A stretch of DNA of 64,000 nt from Streptomyces tanashiensis (lineage in GTDB: Bacteria > Actinomycetota > Actinomycetes > Streptomycetales > Streptomycetaceae). A model generated the notes under the pieces. It had not been told where the DNA came from. It searched no databases and saw nothing but the letters and a program-made list of their open reading frames with translations. The stretch covers positions 1,101,130 to 1,165,129 of the forward strand of contig NZ_BMRZ01000002.1 of assembly GCF_014648895.1 (NCBI RefSeq). The letters run 5' to 3'. Shown piece after piece: positions 44,306 to 54,210 of this stretch (the first letter of the stretch is position 1; the number at the start of each line of letters is the position of its first letter). The translations under genes and the position numbers were made by a program.

Positions 44306-45202
44306 ATGGCCTCCGCACCCACCCGTCCCGTCGACCTCTACCCCACCCGCGGTCCCCGGGAGGAGCTCATCGGCCGCAAGGACCCCGTCGTGTGGTCCGA
44401 GCCCGGCACACCAGGACCCTTCTGGGCCCGTGAGCTCGACGAGTACGACCGCGACGGCTTCGTCACGGTCGACCAGATCGTCACCCCGGACGAGATCGAC
44501 GAGCTCCGCGCCGAACTGGACCGGCTCGTCGCCGATCCCGCCGTACGGGCGGACGAGCGGGCCGTGGTCGAGCCCCGCTCCCAGGAGATCCGCTCCGTCT
44601 TCGAGGTGCACCGGATCAGCGAGGTCTTCGGCCGGCTGGCCGAGGACCCGCGGGTCCTCGGCCGGGCCCGCCAGATCCTCGGCTCCGACGTGTACGTCCA
44701 CCAGTCGCGGGTCAACGTCAAGCCCGGCTTCGGCGCCAGCGGCTTCTACTGGCACTCCGACTTCGAGACCTGGCACGCCGAGGACGGCCTGCCCCGGATG
44801 CGGACCGTCTCCGTGTCGATCGCGCTCACCCCGAACCACACCACCAACGGCAGCCTGATGGTCATGCCCGGCTCGCACCGCACCTTCCTGGGCTGCGCGG
44901 GCGAGACGCCCAGGGACAACTACAAGCGGTCGCTGCGGATGCAGGACGCCGGGACACCGTCCCACGAGGCGCTCACCACCTTCGCCGACGCCTGCGGCAT
45001 CCGGCACTTCACGGGCCCGGCGGGATCGGCCACCTGGTTCGACTGCAACGCCCTCCACGGCTCGGGCGACAACATCACCCCGTACCCCCGGAGCAATGTG
45101 TTCCTCGTCTTCAACAGCGTCGAGAACGCCCCGGAGGCCCCCTTCGCCGCCCCCGTCCGGCGGCCCTCCTTCATCGCCGCACGCCCGGGTGAGCGGTCGT
45201 GA
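44306..45202 (+). CDS. ectD: Ectoine 5-hydroxylase
   Basis: 298 residues, the usual length of EctD, a non-haem Fe(II)/2-oxoglutarate dioxygenase. The iron ligands H150 and D152 are in GFYWHSDFETWHAEDG, the third His in DCNALHGSGDNITPYPRSNVFLVFNS, and HQSRVNVKPGFGASGFYWH is the EctD-specific signature. It makes 5-hydroxyectoine. The stop overlaps the GTG of ehuB, so the uptake genes are translated in step. Confidence 0.96.
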   Translation: MASAPTRPVDLYPTRGPREELIGRKDPVVWSEPGTPGPFWARELDEYDRDGFVTVDQIVTPDEIDELRAELDRLVADPAVRADERAVVEPRSQEIRSVFEVHRISEVFGRLAEDPRVLGRARQILGSDVYVHQSRVNVKPGFGASGFYWHSDFETWHAEDGLPRMRTVSVSIALTPNHTTNGSLMVMPGSHRTFLGCAGETPRDNYKRSLRMQDAGTPSHEALTTFADACGIRHFTGPAGSATWFDCNALHGSGDNITPYPRSNVFLVFNSVENAPEAPFAAPVRRPSFIAARPGERS

Positions 45203-46116
45203 CCGGCGCCGCGCCACTCGACCGCCGCCGCTTCCTCGGCCGGGCCTCGCTCCTCGGCGGTCTCGCCCTCGCGGCCGGGCCGCTCACCGCGTGCACCCGC
45301 GTCCAGGCGGGGACGGGAGCGCCCGGGGACGAGGGGAATCTCCTTGCGCACCTGCGCGAACAGGGCTTCGTGCGCGTGGGGTTCGCGGGTGAGGCACCGT
45401 ACGGCTTCCAGGACGGCGGCGAGCTCGCCGGTGAGGCGCCGACGCTCCACCGCGAGATCTTCACGGCGCTCGGCGTGCGCGCACTGCGCCCGACGCTCAC
45501 GGAGTTCGGGGCGCTGATCCCCGGACTGCTCGCCGGACGGTTCGACGTGGTCAGCGCGGGCATGGCGATCACCCCGGAGCGCTGCGCCAAGGTCGCCTTC
45601 TCCGAGCCGGAGTTCGTCTCCCCCACCGCCCTCATGGTCCGCCGGGGCGACCCGAAGGGCCTGAGCGATCTGAAGTCCTGCGCGGCGAAGGGCGCCACCG
45701 TCGGGGTGCTGACCGCGGCGGTGGAGGCGTCCTACGCGAAGGCGGCGGGAGTGCCGGAGGGGTCGGTGAAGACGCTGGCCAAGCAGCAGGACGGGCTGGA
45801 CGCCCTCCTGGCCGGCCGGATCGACGCCTTCGCGCTCACCGCCATCTCGCTGCGCTGGCTCGCCCGGACGAACTCGGGCGCGCCGGTGGAGGTGGGTGAG
45901 GCCTTCGTCCCGGTGGTCGGCGGCGCCCGGCAGCTCGGCGCGGGCGGGGCCGTGTTCCGGCCGGGGGCGACCGCGCTCCGGGACGCCTTCGACCGGGAGC
46001 TCCGGAAGATCACCGGCTCGCCCGAGCGGTTCGTCGGGCTCGTCGGGAAGTACGGCTTCACCGCCCGCGAGGTGCCGCCGCGTTCGCTGCGCACCGCCGA
46101 CCTGTGTGCCGGGTGA
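45199..46116 (+). CDS. ehuB: Ectoine/hydroxyectoine ABC transporter substrate-binding protein
   Basis: 305 residues. The N-terminus has both a twin-arginine-like RRRFLGRAS and a lipobox LTAC at about 29-32, so it is a lipid-anchored binding protein. The fold is amino-acid-binding type II: RVGFAGEAPYGFQDGGELAGEAPTLHREIFTALG, LIPGLLAGRFDVVSAGMAITPERCAKVAFSEPEF, GATVGVLTAAVEASYAKAAG. The match to EhuB and the position next to ectD define the ligand. GTG start in a GTGA overlap with ectD. Confidence 0.9.
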   Translation: MTGAAPLDRRRFLGRASLLGGLALAAGPLTACTRVQAGTGAPGDEGNLLAHLREQGFVRVGFAGEAPYGFQDGGELAGEAPTLHREIFTALGVRALRPTLTEFGALIPGLLAGRFDVVSAGMAITPERCAKVAFSEPEFVSPTALMVRRGDPKGLSDLKSCAAKGATVGVLTAAVEASYAKAAGVPEGSVKTLAKQQDGLDALLAGRIDAFALTAISLRWLARTNSGAPVEVGEAFVPVVGGARQLGAGGAVFRPGATALRDAFDRELRKITGSPERFVGLVGKYGFTAREVPPRSLRTADLCAG

Positions 46117-46128
46117 GGGGCGCGCGGC

Positions 46129-46824
46129 GTGGCTGACCTCCTTCCCGTCGCGGCCGGCTTCCTTCCCGAGCTCCGGAGGGCGCTGCCCCGGCTCGCCGAG
46201 GGGGTCCTGGTCACGGTCGAGGCCACGGTGCTCGGCGCGGCGCTCGCCCTGGTCCTCGCCTACGCCCTCGGGCTGCTGTCCCGGTCGGACCGGCTGCCGG
46301 TGCGGGGCGGAGCCCGGCTCGTCGTGGAGTTCTTCCGGGGGACCTCGCTGTACGTGCAGCTGTTCTGGCTGTTCTTCGCGCTCCCGATGCTCGGCTTCCG
46401 GCTGGAACCGCTCGCCTGCGCGGTGCTCGCGCTCGGACTCAACTACGGGGCCTACGGCGCCGAGGTGGTGCGGGGCGCGGTGGCGGCGGTCCCCCGCGCC
46501 CAGACCGAGGCGGGGATCGCGCTCGGCATGGGCGCGGGTCTGCGGCTGCGGCGGGTCGTCCTGCCGCAGGCGCACGCCCTGATGGTCGCGCCGTTCAAGA
46601 ACCTGCTCGTGCAGCTCCTGAAGGCGACGCCGCTGCTCTCGCTGGTCACGGTCCCCGACCTCACCTTCCAGATCGACCAGTTGCGCTCGTCGACGGGTGC
46701 GACGGCCGCCTCGTACCTGCTGCTCCTCGGGCTGTACTTCGGCATGGCCGTCGTGCTGAGCCTCCTCATGAACGCCCTGGAACGGGCGGCGAAGGCCCGG
46801 CTCGGGCAGGAAGGCGGTGCCTGA
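46129..46824 (+). CDS. ehuC: Ectoine ABC transporter permease
   Basis: 231 residues with about five membrane helices and the polar amino-acid permease (HisMQ) signature: GVLVTVEATVLGAALALVLAYALGLL, VEFFRGTSLYVQLFWLFFALP, NYGAYGAEVVRGAVAAVPRAQTEAGIALGMGAGLRLRRVVLPQAHALMVAPFKN (the EAA loop contacting the ATPase). The GTG at 46129 is 12 bp after ehuB; the stop overlaps the ehuD start by one base. Confidence 0.9.
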   Translation: MADLLPVAAGFLPELRRALPRLAEGVLVTVEATVLGAALALVLAYALGLLSRSDRLPVRGGARLVVEFFRGTSLYVQLFWLFFALPMLGFRLEPLACAVLALGLNYGAYGAEVVRGAVAAVPRAQTEAGIALGMGAGLRLRRVVLPQAHALMVAPFKNLLVQLLKATPLLSLVTVPDLTFQIDQLRSSTGATAASYLLLLGLYFGMAVVLSLLMNALERAAKARLGQEGGA

Positions 46825-47448
46825 TGTGGGACGGGGAGGCGGCCCGGGCCGCGCTGCCCGCCGTACTGGAGGGGTTCGGCGTGACCGTCCTGGCGACCGT
46901 GCCCGCGTTCGGCGTCGCCCTGGTCCTCGGGCTCGTGCTCGCCCTGACCCAGCGGGCGGGCCCCTCCTGGCTGGCGCTTCCGGTGCGCGGGGCGGCCTCG
47001 TTCGTCCGCTCGACGCCGCTCCTGGTGCAGCTGTTCGCGGCCTGGGTGCTGGTGCCCTCGCTCGACGCGCCGGTGCTCGGCGTCCTGGTGCTCGGCACCC
47101 ATTACGCCACGTACCTCTCCGAGGTGTACCGGACGGGCATCGACGCCGTGCCGAAGGGACAGTGGGAGGCCTGCACGGCGCTGTCGCTGCCGCGGCGGCG
47201 GACGTGGCGGGCGGTCGTGCTGCCGCAGGCCGTCCGCAACGTGCTGCCGCCGCTGGGGAACTACGCGGTGTCCATGTTCAAGGAGACGCCCCTGCTCTCG
47301 GTGATCACGGTGCACGAGATGGTCCACGAGGCGAACACCTTCGGGAGTGCGCACTTCGCCTATCTGGAGAGCTTCACCCTGGCCGCCGCGGTGTTCCTGC
47401 TCGCGAGCTGGCCCACGTCCGTGCTCGTACGACGACTGGAGGCACGCC

Positions 47449-47459
<11 letters not shown>
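46824..47459 (+). CDS. ehuD: Ectoine ABC transporter permease, second subunit
   Basis: 211 residues, same HisMQ family: GFGVTVLATVPAFGVALVLGLVLAL, VRSTPLLVQLFAAWVL, THYATYLSEVYRTGIDAVPKGQWEACTALSLPRRRTWRAVVLPQAVRNVLPPLGNYAVSMFKETPLLSVITVHEM. It pairs with EhuC to form the channel. The ATG shares its first base-pair step with the ehuC stop (TGATG). Confidence 0.9.
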
Positions 47460-48300
<841 letters not shown>

Positions 48301-48406
48301 GAGCCGGCGGGGGGATCGCCGGGTCCCCTCGCCGAGGCATCAGTCCGGTGTGACCGGGCAGACGAGTCCCATCACCCCCTGACACATCGGGAGAAAGGGA
48401 CCCGCG

Positions 48407-48820
48407 ATGAACAGCCGGAGCGAAACCCGGTCCCGCACCTGGGACGCCGTCGAGCGGGTCGGAACGTCACCGCTCCTCACACCGGCGCAGGCCCGGCAGC
48501 TGGTCCGTCGTACGGTCACGGCCCTCGGCCCCCTGCGGGCCTCCCAGGTCGACGACCTGCTGCTCGTCACCTCGGAGCTGGTCACGAACGCCCACCGCCA
48601 CGGGGGCGGGGTCACCTCCTTCGGGATCGCCGTGGGCTGCGACCGGGTCACCGTCTCCGTGGCCGACTCCAGCGGGGAGCCGCCGCGCCACGAGCTCCGC
48701 GAGGAGCTGCGGCCCGGCGGCTTCGGCTGGCCGATCGTGCTGCGCCTGTGCCGCGAGGTGACGGTGGACACGCGGCCGGACGGCAAGACCGTCCACGCGG
48801 CGGTGACGGTCGACCGCTGA
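48407..48820 (+). CDS. Anti-sigma-factor-type ATP-binding protein (RsbW/HATPase_c_2)
   Basis: 137 residues. The N-box VDDLLLVTSELVTNAHRHGGG and the G1-type motif VTVSVADSSGEPPR with RPGGFGWPIVLRLC (G2 region) are those of the GHKL Ser kinases that Streptomyces holds in large numbers. They bind and inhibit sigma factors or phosphorylate anti-anti-sigma proteins. The partner is not encoded next to it. GGGAGAAAGGG precedes the ATG. Confidence 0.85.
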   Translation: MNSRSETRSRTWDAVERVGTSPLLTPAQARQLVRRTVTALGPLRASQVDDLLLVTSELVTNAHRHGGGVTSFGIAVGCDRVTVSVADSSGEPPRHELREELRPGGFGWPIVLRLCREVTVDTRPDGKTVHAAVTVDR

Positions 48821-48844
48821 GGCGGACCGCGGCGGTGCGGCCCC

Positions 48845-50338
48845 TCAGGCGTCCGCCGGGCGGGCGGCGGGCCGCTCCGGAGGACCGTGCAGGTGTACGG
48901 AGGCGGGGCCGCCGGTCGTGCGGTGGCGGTCGGCCCAGGACTCCAGCGCGGCCCGGCAGGCGTGGTCGAGGTGGTGGAGCCCGGAGAGGTCCAGCACGAC
49001 CGGGCGGTCGCGCGGCAGGGCTTCGAGGGTGTCGAGGATCGTGGGCAGCCGCAGGAAGGTCACGGTGCCCGACAGGCCGACGCGCACCGGTCCCTCGCCC
49101 TCGTCGGTGTGGTCGACGCGGAGGTGGGAGGCGTCCCAGGCCGCTTTGGCGACGGAGACGACGAGTCCGATGAGGACGCCTTCGAGCATGTTCAGGGTGA
49201 CGATCGCCAGGGCCGTCACCACGAGGACCAGCGCTTCGCCGCGGTGGCCGCGCCACAGGCCGAGGAGCCCCCTGAAGGGGATGAGCTTCCAGCCGGCGTG
49301 GACGAGGATCCCGGCGAGCGCCGCGAGCGGGACGTACTCCAGGGTGCCCGGCAGCAGGGCGGCGAAGAGCAGCAGCCACAGTCCGTGGAGGACGCGGGAC
49401 GCCTTGGTCCTGGCGCCCGCCTGGACGTTGGCCGAGCTGCGGACGATCACGGCGGTCATGGGCAGTGCCCCGAGCAGGCCGCAGAGTGTGTTGCCGAACC
49501 CCTGGGCGAGGAGTTCCTTGTCGTAGTCGGTGGGCGGTCCGTCGTGCAGCCGGTCCACGGCGGCGGCGCTGAACAGGGACTCCGCGGAGGCGATCAGCGC
49601 GAAGGCGAGGACGGTGCCGAGCAGGGCGAGGTCGGCCAGGGCGGCGATCCCGTCCGCTCCCGGGAGCCCCACGGCGTCCAGTACCCCGCTCACGCGGACG
49701 GTCGCGACCGGAAGGTCGAACAGGGCGGTCGCGAGCGCCGCGAGGAGGACGGCGACGAGTGCGCCGGGGACGGCCCGCGCCCGGCGGGGCAGGTGCCGCC
49801 AGCCGACGATCACGAGGATCGTGGCGGCGGCGACAGCGAGCGGGACGAGGGTGGCGCCGCTCGTCACCGCGCGCCCGAGGGCGGCCGGCAGTCCCGCGAG
49901 CCGGGCCGGGCCGGAGGCGGGGGCGGGGAGGCCGGCCGCGGCGTAGAGCTGGCCGGCCACGATGACGAGGCCGATCCCGGCGAGCATGCCCTCGACGACG
50001 GACAGGGAGATGGCCCGGAACCAACGGCCCCAGCGCAGCAGGCCCATGACGACCTGGAGCAGGCCGGCGAGGAGCACGACGACGCCGAGCGCGGCGGGTC
50101 CCAGCGTGCGGACCGCGTCGAGGACGAGGACGGTGAGACCGGCGGCGGGGCCGGAGACCTGGAGGCTGCTGCCCCGCATGAGGCCGGTGACGACGCCGCC
50201 GACGATGCCGGTGACGAGACCGAGTTCGGCGGGGACGCCGGAGGCGACGGCCACGCCGATGCAGAGGGGCAGCGCGACGAGGAAGACGACGAGGGAGGCG
50301 GCGAAGTCCTGCCGGAGGTACGGAAAGGAGAAGGCCAT
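48845..50338 (-). CDS. SulP family anion transporter with C-terminal STAS-like domain
   Basis: 497 residues. About ten to twelve membrane helices carry SulP motifs: LRQDFAASLVVFLVALPLCIGVAVASGVPAELGLVTGIVGG, GSSLQVSGPAAGLTVLVLDAVRTLG, ESLFSAAAVDRLHDGPPTDYDKELLAQGFGNTLCGLLGALPMTAVIVRSSANVQAGARTKASRVLHGL. The C-terminal ~100 residues (VRVGLSGTVTFLRLPTILDTLEAL, VVLDLSGLHHLDHACRAALESW) are a STAS domain. Substrate may be sulfate or bicarbonate; the sequence does not decide. The next gene upstream on the same strand encodes an HPP protein. Confidence 0.88.
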   Translation of the reverse strand: MAFSFPYLRQDFAASLVVFLVALPLCIGVAVASGVPAELGLVTGIVGGVVTGLMRGSSLQVSGPAAGLTVLVLDAVRTLGPAALGVVVLLAGLLQVVMGLLRWGRWFRAISLSVVEGMLAGIGLVIVAGQLYAAAGLPAPASGPARLAGLPAALGRAVTSGATLVPLAVAAATILVIVGWRHLPRRARAVPGALVAVLLAALATALFDLPVATVRVSGVLDAVGLPGADGIAALADLALLGTVLAFALIASAESLFSAAAVDRLHDGPPTDYDKELLAQGFGNTLCGLLGALPMTAVIVRSSANVQAGARTKASRVLHGLWLLLFAALLPGTLEYVPLAALAGILVHAGWKLIPFRGLLGLWRGHRGEALVLVVTALAIVTLNMLEGVLIGLVVSVAKAAWDASHLRVDHTDEGEGPVRVGLSGTVTFLRLPTILDTLEALPRDRPVVLDLSGLHHLDHACRAALESWADRHRTTGGPASVHLHGPPERPAARPADA

Positions 50339-50577
50339 ACACGGGGTGATACGCCCTCGGCGGGCCCGTTCCGGACGACTCCGGGCCGCCCGGTGGTTTC
50401 CGACCGGAACCGGCCGGAACGTGACGCGATCACCCCCGGGGAAGGCGCTCGGGGGCGCGGACCGGCGGGGCGCACCGGACCGCAGGCGCCCGCACACGCG
50501 ATCAGCCGGAGGGCGTACGGTCCCCACGCCGGGGCGCAGGGCGGAACCGACCGGTCCCGGCGCGCGGGCGGGCGGTC

Positions 50578-51147
50578 TCACCACCAGTACGCGGGGTACC
50601 TCGGTGCGGCGCGGCGGATGCGGGAGGCGGCGTAGGCGGTGAGCACGAGCAGCACCGTGGCCCCGAACAGCAGGGGGACGAACCGGCCGGGTGCGGGGGC
50701 CTGGAGCACGATGACGACGGCGGTCGCGCAGGCCGGCGAGTGCGGGGTCCGGGCCAGGGTGGTCAGCGCCAGGGTGACTCCGGCGGCGACGGCGGCGGCC
50801 CAGGCGCTGCCGTGCGCGGCGACGGCCGCCACGGTGTAGCCGGCGGCGGCGCCGAGGAGGTGGCCGACGATCACGCTGCGGGGCTGGGCCAGGGGCAGTG
50901 CGGGGGCGCAGTGCACGAGCGCGGCGCTGGCGGCCAGCGGGGGTATCAGCACGGGCTCGTGGATGAGCGCGCCGAGGGCGACGAGCCCGAGGAGGGCGGC
51001 GGTCGCGGCGCTGACGCTGTGGAAGGCGGCGACGGGCGCGGGACGGGCCGGGGCGCGCCCCGCGATCCACGGCAGGCGTGGTTCCCGGGGGGCGGCGGAG
51101 CCGGTGTCGGGGGCGGTGTCGGGACGCGGTGCGGCGTCGGTGCTCAT
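50578..51147 (-). CDS. HPP family integral membrane protein
   Basis: 189 residues. After a Pro/Ala-rich N-terminus come helices with the HPP-family features: AALLGLVALGALIHEPVLIPPLAASAALVHCAPALPLAQPRSVIVGHLLGAAAGYTVAAVAA, then SAWAAAVAAGVTLALTTLARTPHSPACATAVVIVLQ and a last helix FVPLLFGATVLLVLTAYAA. The P-R-S/Q-P turns and HSPACA segment are typical. HPP proteins have been linked to nitrite transport in chloroplasts; here the neighbour is a SulP transporter, so an anion role is plausible but unproven. 239 bp separate the two genes. Confidence 0.78.
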   Translation of the reverse strand: MSTDAAPRPDTAPDTGSAAPREPRLPWIAGRAPARPAPVAAFHSVSAATAALLGLVALGALIHEPVLIPPLAASAALVHCAPALPLAQPRSVIVGHLLGAAAGYTVAAVAAHGSAWAAAVAAGVTLALTTLARTPHSPACATAVVIVLQAPAPGRFVPLLFGATVLLVLTAYAASRIRRAAPRYPAYWW

Positions 51148-51334
51148 GGGATGCGCGGTTTCCGGGGCAGGCGGCCGTGGGCCGGGCGGGACGGGGACGG
51201 GGTGGTCGTACGGGTCCCTGTGGTCGACAGTCGGCCCGGTCTCACGCCTGAGCCTGGTGCGGCGGCGCGACCTGGCACCACTCTAACCAGCGGTTTCGCC
51301 ACGGCGCGGGCGGGGTCGGAGGCAAGATCGCCTC

Positions 51335-52129
51335 ATGACCGACACCGCGCCCTCCTTCCGCCTCCTTCCCGGAGCTCCTGACTCCCCCGTCCTCCTCCAT
51401 GTGCCGCACTCCTCGCGGGAGGTGCCTCCGGACGTGCGCGAGGGGATCCTGCTCGGCGACGAGGAGCTGGCCCTTGAGCTGGACCACATCACGGACTCCC
51501 ACACGGCGGAGATCGCCGCCGTGGCCGCGGCGGCGGCCGGCACGGCGCCCTGGCGGTTCGTCAACGGGCTCTCGCGGCTCGTCGTCGACCCGGAGCGCTT
51601 CCCGGACGAGCGCGAGGAGATGCTGTCCGTCGGGATGGGCGCGGTGTACACCCGCACCACCCACCACGAGGCGCTCCGCCCCGAGGGGTTCGACGCGGGG
51701 CCGCTTCTCGACCGGTACTTCGCCCCGTACGCCCGGGCCATGACGGAGGCCGTGGCCGAGCGCCTGGCCGTGGCGGGGCGGGTGGTGATCGTCGACGTCC
51801 ACTCGTACCCGACCGCGCGGCTGCCGTACGAGCTGCACGGCGAGGGTCCGCGCCCGCCGGTCTGCCTCGGCACGGACGCCTTCCACACACCGCCGGCGCT
51901 GCTCGACGCGGCGCGGGAGGCGTTCGGCGGTTTCGGCGGCGTCGGGACGGACAGTCCCTTCGCCGGGACGTACGTGCCGCTGGCGCACTACGGCCGGGAT
52001 CCGCGGGTGAGCGCCCTGATGGTGGAGATCCGCCGCGATCTCTACATGAGCGAGCCGGGCGGGCCCGCGGGCCCGGGCGCCGAGGCCCTCGGGAGGGCGC
52101 TGGGCGCCCTCGTCGACGCGGTGGCCTGA
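51335..52129 (+). CDS. N-formylglutamate amidohydrolase family protein
   Basis: 264 residues. VLLHVPHSSREVPPDVREGILL, LDHITDSHTAEIAAVAAAAAG, RFVNGLSRLVVDPERFPDEREEMLSVGMGAVYTRTTHHEALR, VVIVDVHSYPT and VSALMVEIRRDLYM are the conserved FGase blocks (HutG type), with His and Asp residues for metal. The classical reaction is release of formate from N-formylglutamate at the end of a histidine-degradation route, but no other hut gene is near, so a related deformylase is also possible. A strong hairpin follows at once. Confidence 0.88.
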   Translation: MTDTAPSFRLLPGAPDSPVLLHVPHSSREVPPDVREGILLGDEELALELDHITDSHTAEIAAVAAAAAGTAPWRFVNGLSRLVVDPERFPDEREEMLSVGMGAVYTRTTHHEALRPEGFDAGPLLDRYFAPYARAMTEAVAERLAVAGRVVIVDVHSYPTARLPYELHGEGPRPPVCLGTDAFHTPPALLDAAREAFGGFGGVGTDSPFAGTYVPLAHYGRDPRVSALMVEIRRDLYMSEPGGPAGPGAEALGRALGALVDAVA

Positions 52130-52162
52130 GGGACGGCCCGCCGGATCGGCGGGCCGTCCCTC
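52128..52162 (+). terminator. Strong hairpin after the amidohydrolase gene
   Basis: Perfect 16-bp arms 52128-52143 and 52147-52162 with a GAT loop; the left arm starts inside the stop codon. Confidence 0.85.
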
Positions 52163-52202
52163 CCAGCGGGTGGCCGGGCCCGATCGGCGTAAAATCGGGT
52201 AG

Positions 52203-52466
52203 ATGAACCCACTCCGCTACGAGCTGGTGTTCTCCGACAGCACGGGCTCGGCCCAGGACGTCGTGATCGTGGAGCGCACACCCTTCACGGGGTCCGGAGG
52301 CCATCCGGTCTACAGCGACGCCACCGGCATCATCCGGGCCGAGATCAGCGACCGGGACGAGGTACGCATCCTCGCGTCGGGCGGCCATCAGCAACCCACC
52401 CGGAGCGTGCTGGCCCGCCCGCTCCCGGACACCGATCCGAAGGATCCCGCCGGCTCCGCCGCCTGA
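52203..52466 (+). CDS. Small DUF6296-like protein
   Basis: 87 residues: NPLRYELVFSDSTGSAQDVVIVERTPFTGSGGHPVYSDATGIIRAEISDRDEVRILASGGHQ. The core with RYEL, the VVxRT segment, GGHPVYSD and RAEISDR resembles a small actinobacterial family I take to be DUF6296, function unknown. No membrane segment or signal. The ATG at 52203 follows AAAATCGGGTAG. The family label is from memory. Confidence 0.6.
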   Translation: MNPLRYELVFSDSTGSAQDVVIVERTPFTGSGGHPVYSDATGIIRAEISDRDEVRILASGGHQQPTRSVLARPLPDTDPKDPAGSAA

Positions 52467-52695
52467 CGCCGCGCGGCCCTGGCCCTCATGCTTTCGGTTC
52501 GCTCCGGACCCCGCCGACGGCCGCGCCCGCAGCACCCGAGTACCGGTACGACGTAACTCCGCGTGCGCACCCCGGCCACTCTCGGCAGCTCATGGGGCCG
52601 GTTGTCGGCGTCGGAAACCTGCCAGACGATGGCGCCCGTTCCTGCTGGACTAGGGGTCACACCCCCCACGTGATGACCAACTCAGGACGGGATTC

Positions 52696-53913
52696 ATGTC
52701 CACAGCAACCACCCTTTCTGTCCGATCTCCCGCATCGCCGGACCGCTCGCCTTTCATCTCCTGGCTGGCCGTCATTTCCGTAATGCTGGGGATCTTCTCC
52801 ATCGTCACGACCGAGATTCTTCCGATCGGCCTTCTCACGTCGATCGGATCGAGTTTCACCATTTCGGACGGAATGGCTGGTCTCATGATGACCATGCCGG
52901 GATTCCTCGCCGCGGTCTCGGCCCCTGTGGTCACGGTGGCCACAGGACGTATCGACCGGCGGGTCATGCTGGGCGTGTTCATCCTTCTGCTGGCGCTGGC
53001 CAACTTCCTTGCCGCCGCCGCGTCGAGCTACTGGCTGGTCCTGGTCTCCCGCGTCATGGTGGGCGTCACCATCGGCGGCTTCTGGTCCATCGGGGCCGGA
53101 CTCGCCGGTCAGCTGGTTCCCGCGAAGTCCGTGGGCCGAGCGACCTCGGTGATCTTCTCCGCCGTACCGCTCGGCTCCGTACTCGGAGTACCGCTGGGCA
53201 CGTTCATCGGCGACATCGCGGGCTGGCGGACGGCGTTCCTCGTCATGGGCGGCTTCACGCTGGCCGTCCTCGTGCTGCTCCTCCTGGTCGTCCCGCCCCT
53301 CCCCTCCGACCAGGCGACGCGCCTCGATGTCCTCGGCGGCATGCTCCGAAGCGTCAACACCCGCTTCGCCCTGGTCATGACCTTCCTCGTCGTGCTCGCC
53401 CACTTCGGCACGTACACCTACGTCACCCCGTTCCTGGAGCAGGTGACCCACGTCAGTTCGGGTCTCATCACCATCTACCTGCTCGTCTACGGTGCGGCCG
53501 GCATCGCCGGCAACTTCCTCGGCGGATCCACGGTGGGCCGCCATCCGCGGTCCACCTTCGCCGCGGCGGCGGCCCTCATCGCCGCCGCGACCCTGCTCCT
53601 GCCCGTCCTGGGACAGTCGGACGCCGGCGCGGTGGCGCTGCTGGTCGTCTGGGGCGTCGCCTACGGTGCCGTACCGGTCTGCTCCCAGACGTGGTTCTCC
53701 AAGGCCGCCCCCGACTCCCCCGAGGCGTCCTCCGTCCTCTTCACCGCCTCCTTCCAGGCCACCATCTCCATCGGGGCCCTGGCGGGAGGGGCCGTGCTCG
53801 ACCGCACCTCGCCCTCCACGGTGATGGTGCTGGGCGGGCTGGCGGCCGTCCTGACGGTTCTCGTGGCCTGGGCCCACTGGGCGGGGAGGTTCACATGGCC
53901 GAAGTCCTCCTAG
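52696..53913 (+). CDS. MFS transporter, DHA1-type drug or sugar efflux
   Basis: 405 residues with twelve predicted membrane helices. The motif A-like loop is GRIDRRVMLGVFI between helices 2 and 3, preceded by TTEILPIGLLTSI and MMTMPGFLAAVSAPVVTVATG; motif C-like GVPLGTFIGDIAGWRTAFL follows helix 5. This is the AraJ/YdhP-like branch of DHA1 exporters. The cargo is unknown. GGACGGGATTC stands before the ATG at 52696; an unassigned ~300-bp space separates it from the flavodoxin-like gene. Confidence 0.88.
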   Translation: MSTATTLSVRSPASPDRSPFISWLAVISVMLGIFSIVTTEILPIGLLTSIGSSFTISDGMAGLMMTMPGFLAAVSAPVVTVATGRIDRRVMLGVFILLLALANFLAAAASSYWLVLVSRVMVGVTIGGFWSIGAGLAGQLVPAKSVGRATSVIFSAVPLGSVLGVPLGTFIGDIAGWRTAFLVMGGFTLAVLVLLLLVVPPLPSDQATRLDVLGGMLRSVNTRFALVMTFLVVLAHFGTYTYVTPFLEQVTHVSSGLITIYLLVYGAAGIAGNFLGGSTVGRHPRSTFAAAAALIAAATLLLPVLGQSDAGAVALLVVWGVAYGAVPVCSQTWFSKAAPDSPEASSVLFTASFQATISIGALAGGAVLDRTSPSTVMVLGGLAAVLTVLVAWAHWAGRFTWPKSS

Positions 53914-54210
53914 CCCGGCAAGAGGTGCCTCCACTTCCCCTTCTCGGACCACCTCTGTGAGCCAGGTGCGCACGAGGGTGCCAGAGCGTTCCGCCGATCT
54001 GATTGGGCGATACATGTCACGGCTGGGAGGCCACGCGGGTGACGGGGTGGACGACTTCGTCGGCACTGCCGTGGCGTTCGGTCATTCCGTCCCACGAGGC
54101 GAGAGAGTAGGCGGGATTTTCGGCCGGCCCGACCCGGAGCCCCCTCGACATCGGCAACCGGGCGTGCTTCGCCGCCCGACCCGCCCACTCGTCCGCAGGG
54201 GAACGCATCC
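53914..54210. other. Intergenic region without a supported gene
   Basis: 297 bp between the MFS gene and the flavodoxin-type gene. An open frame of 85 codons from 53957 overlaps the next ATG, but its codon third positions are only about two-thirds G or C, far below the neighbours, so I do not accept it. No clear hairpin or promoter was seen. Confidence 0.5.
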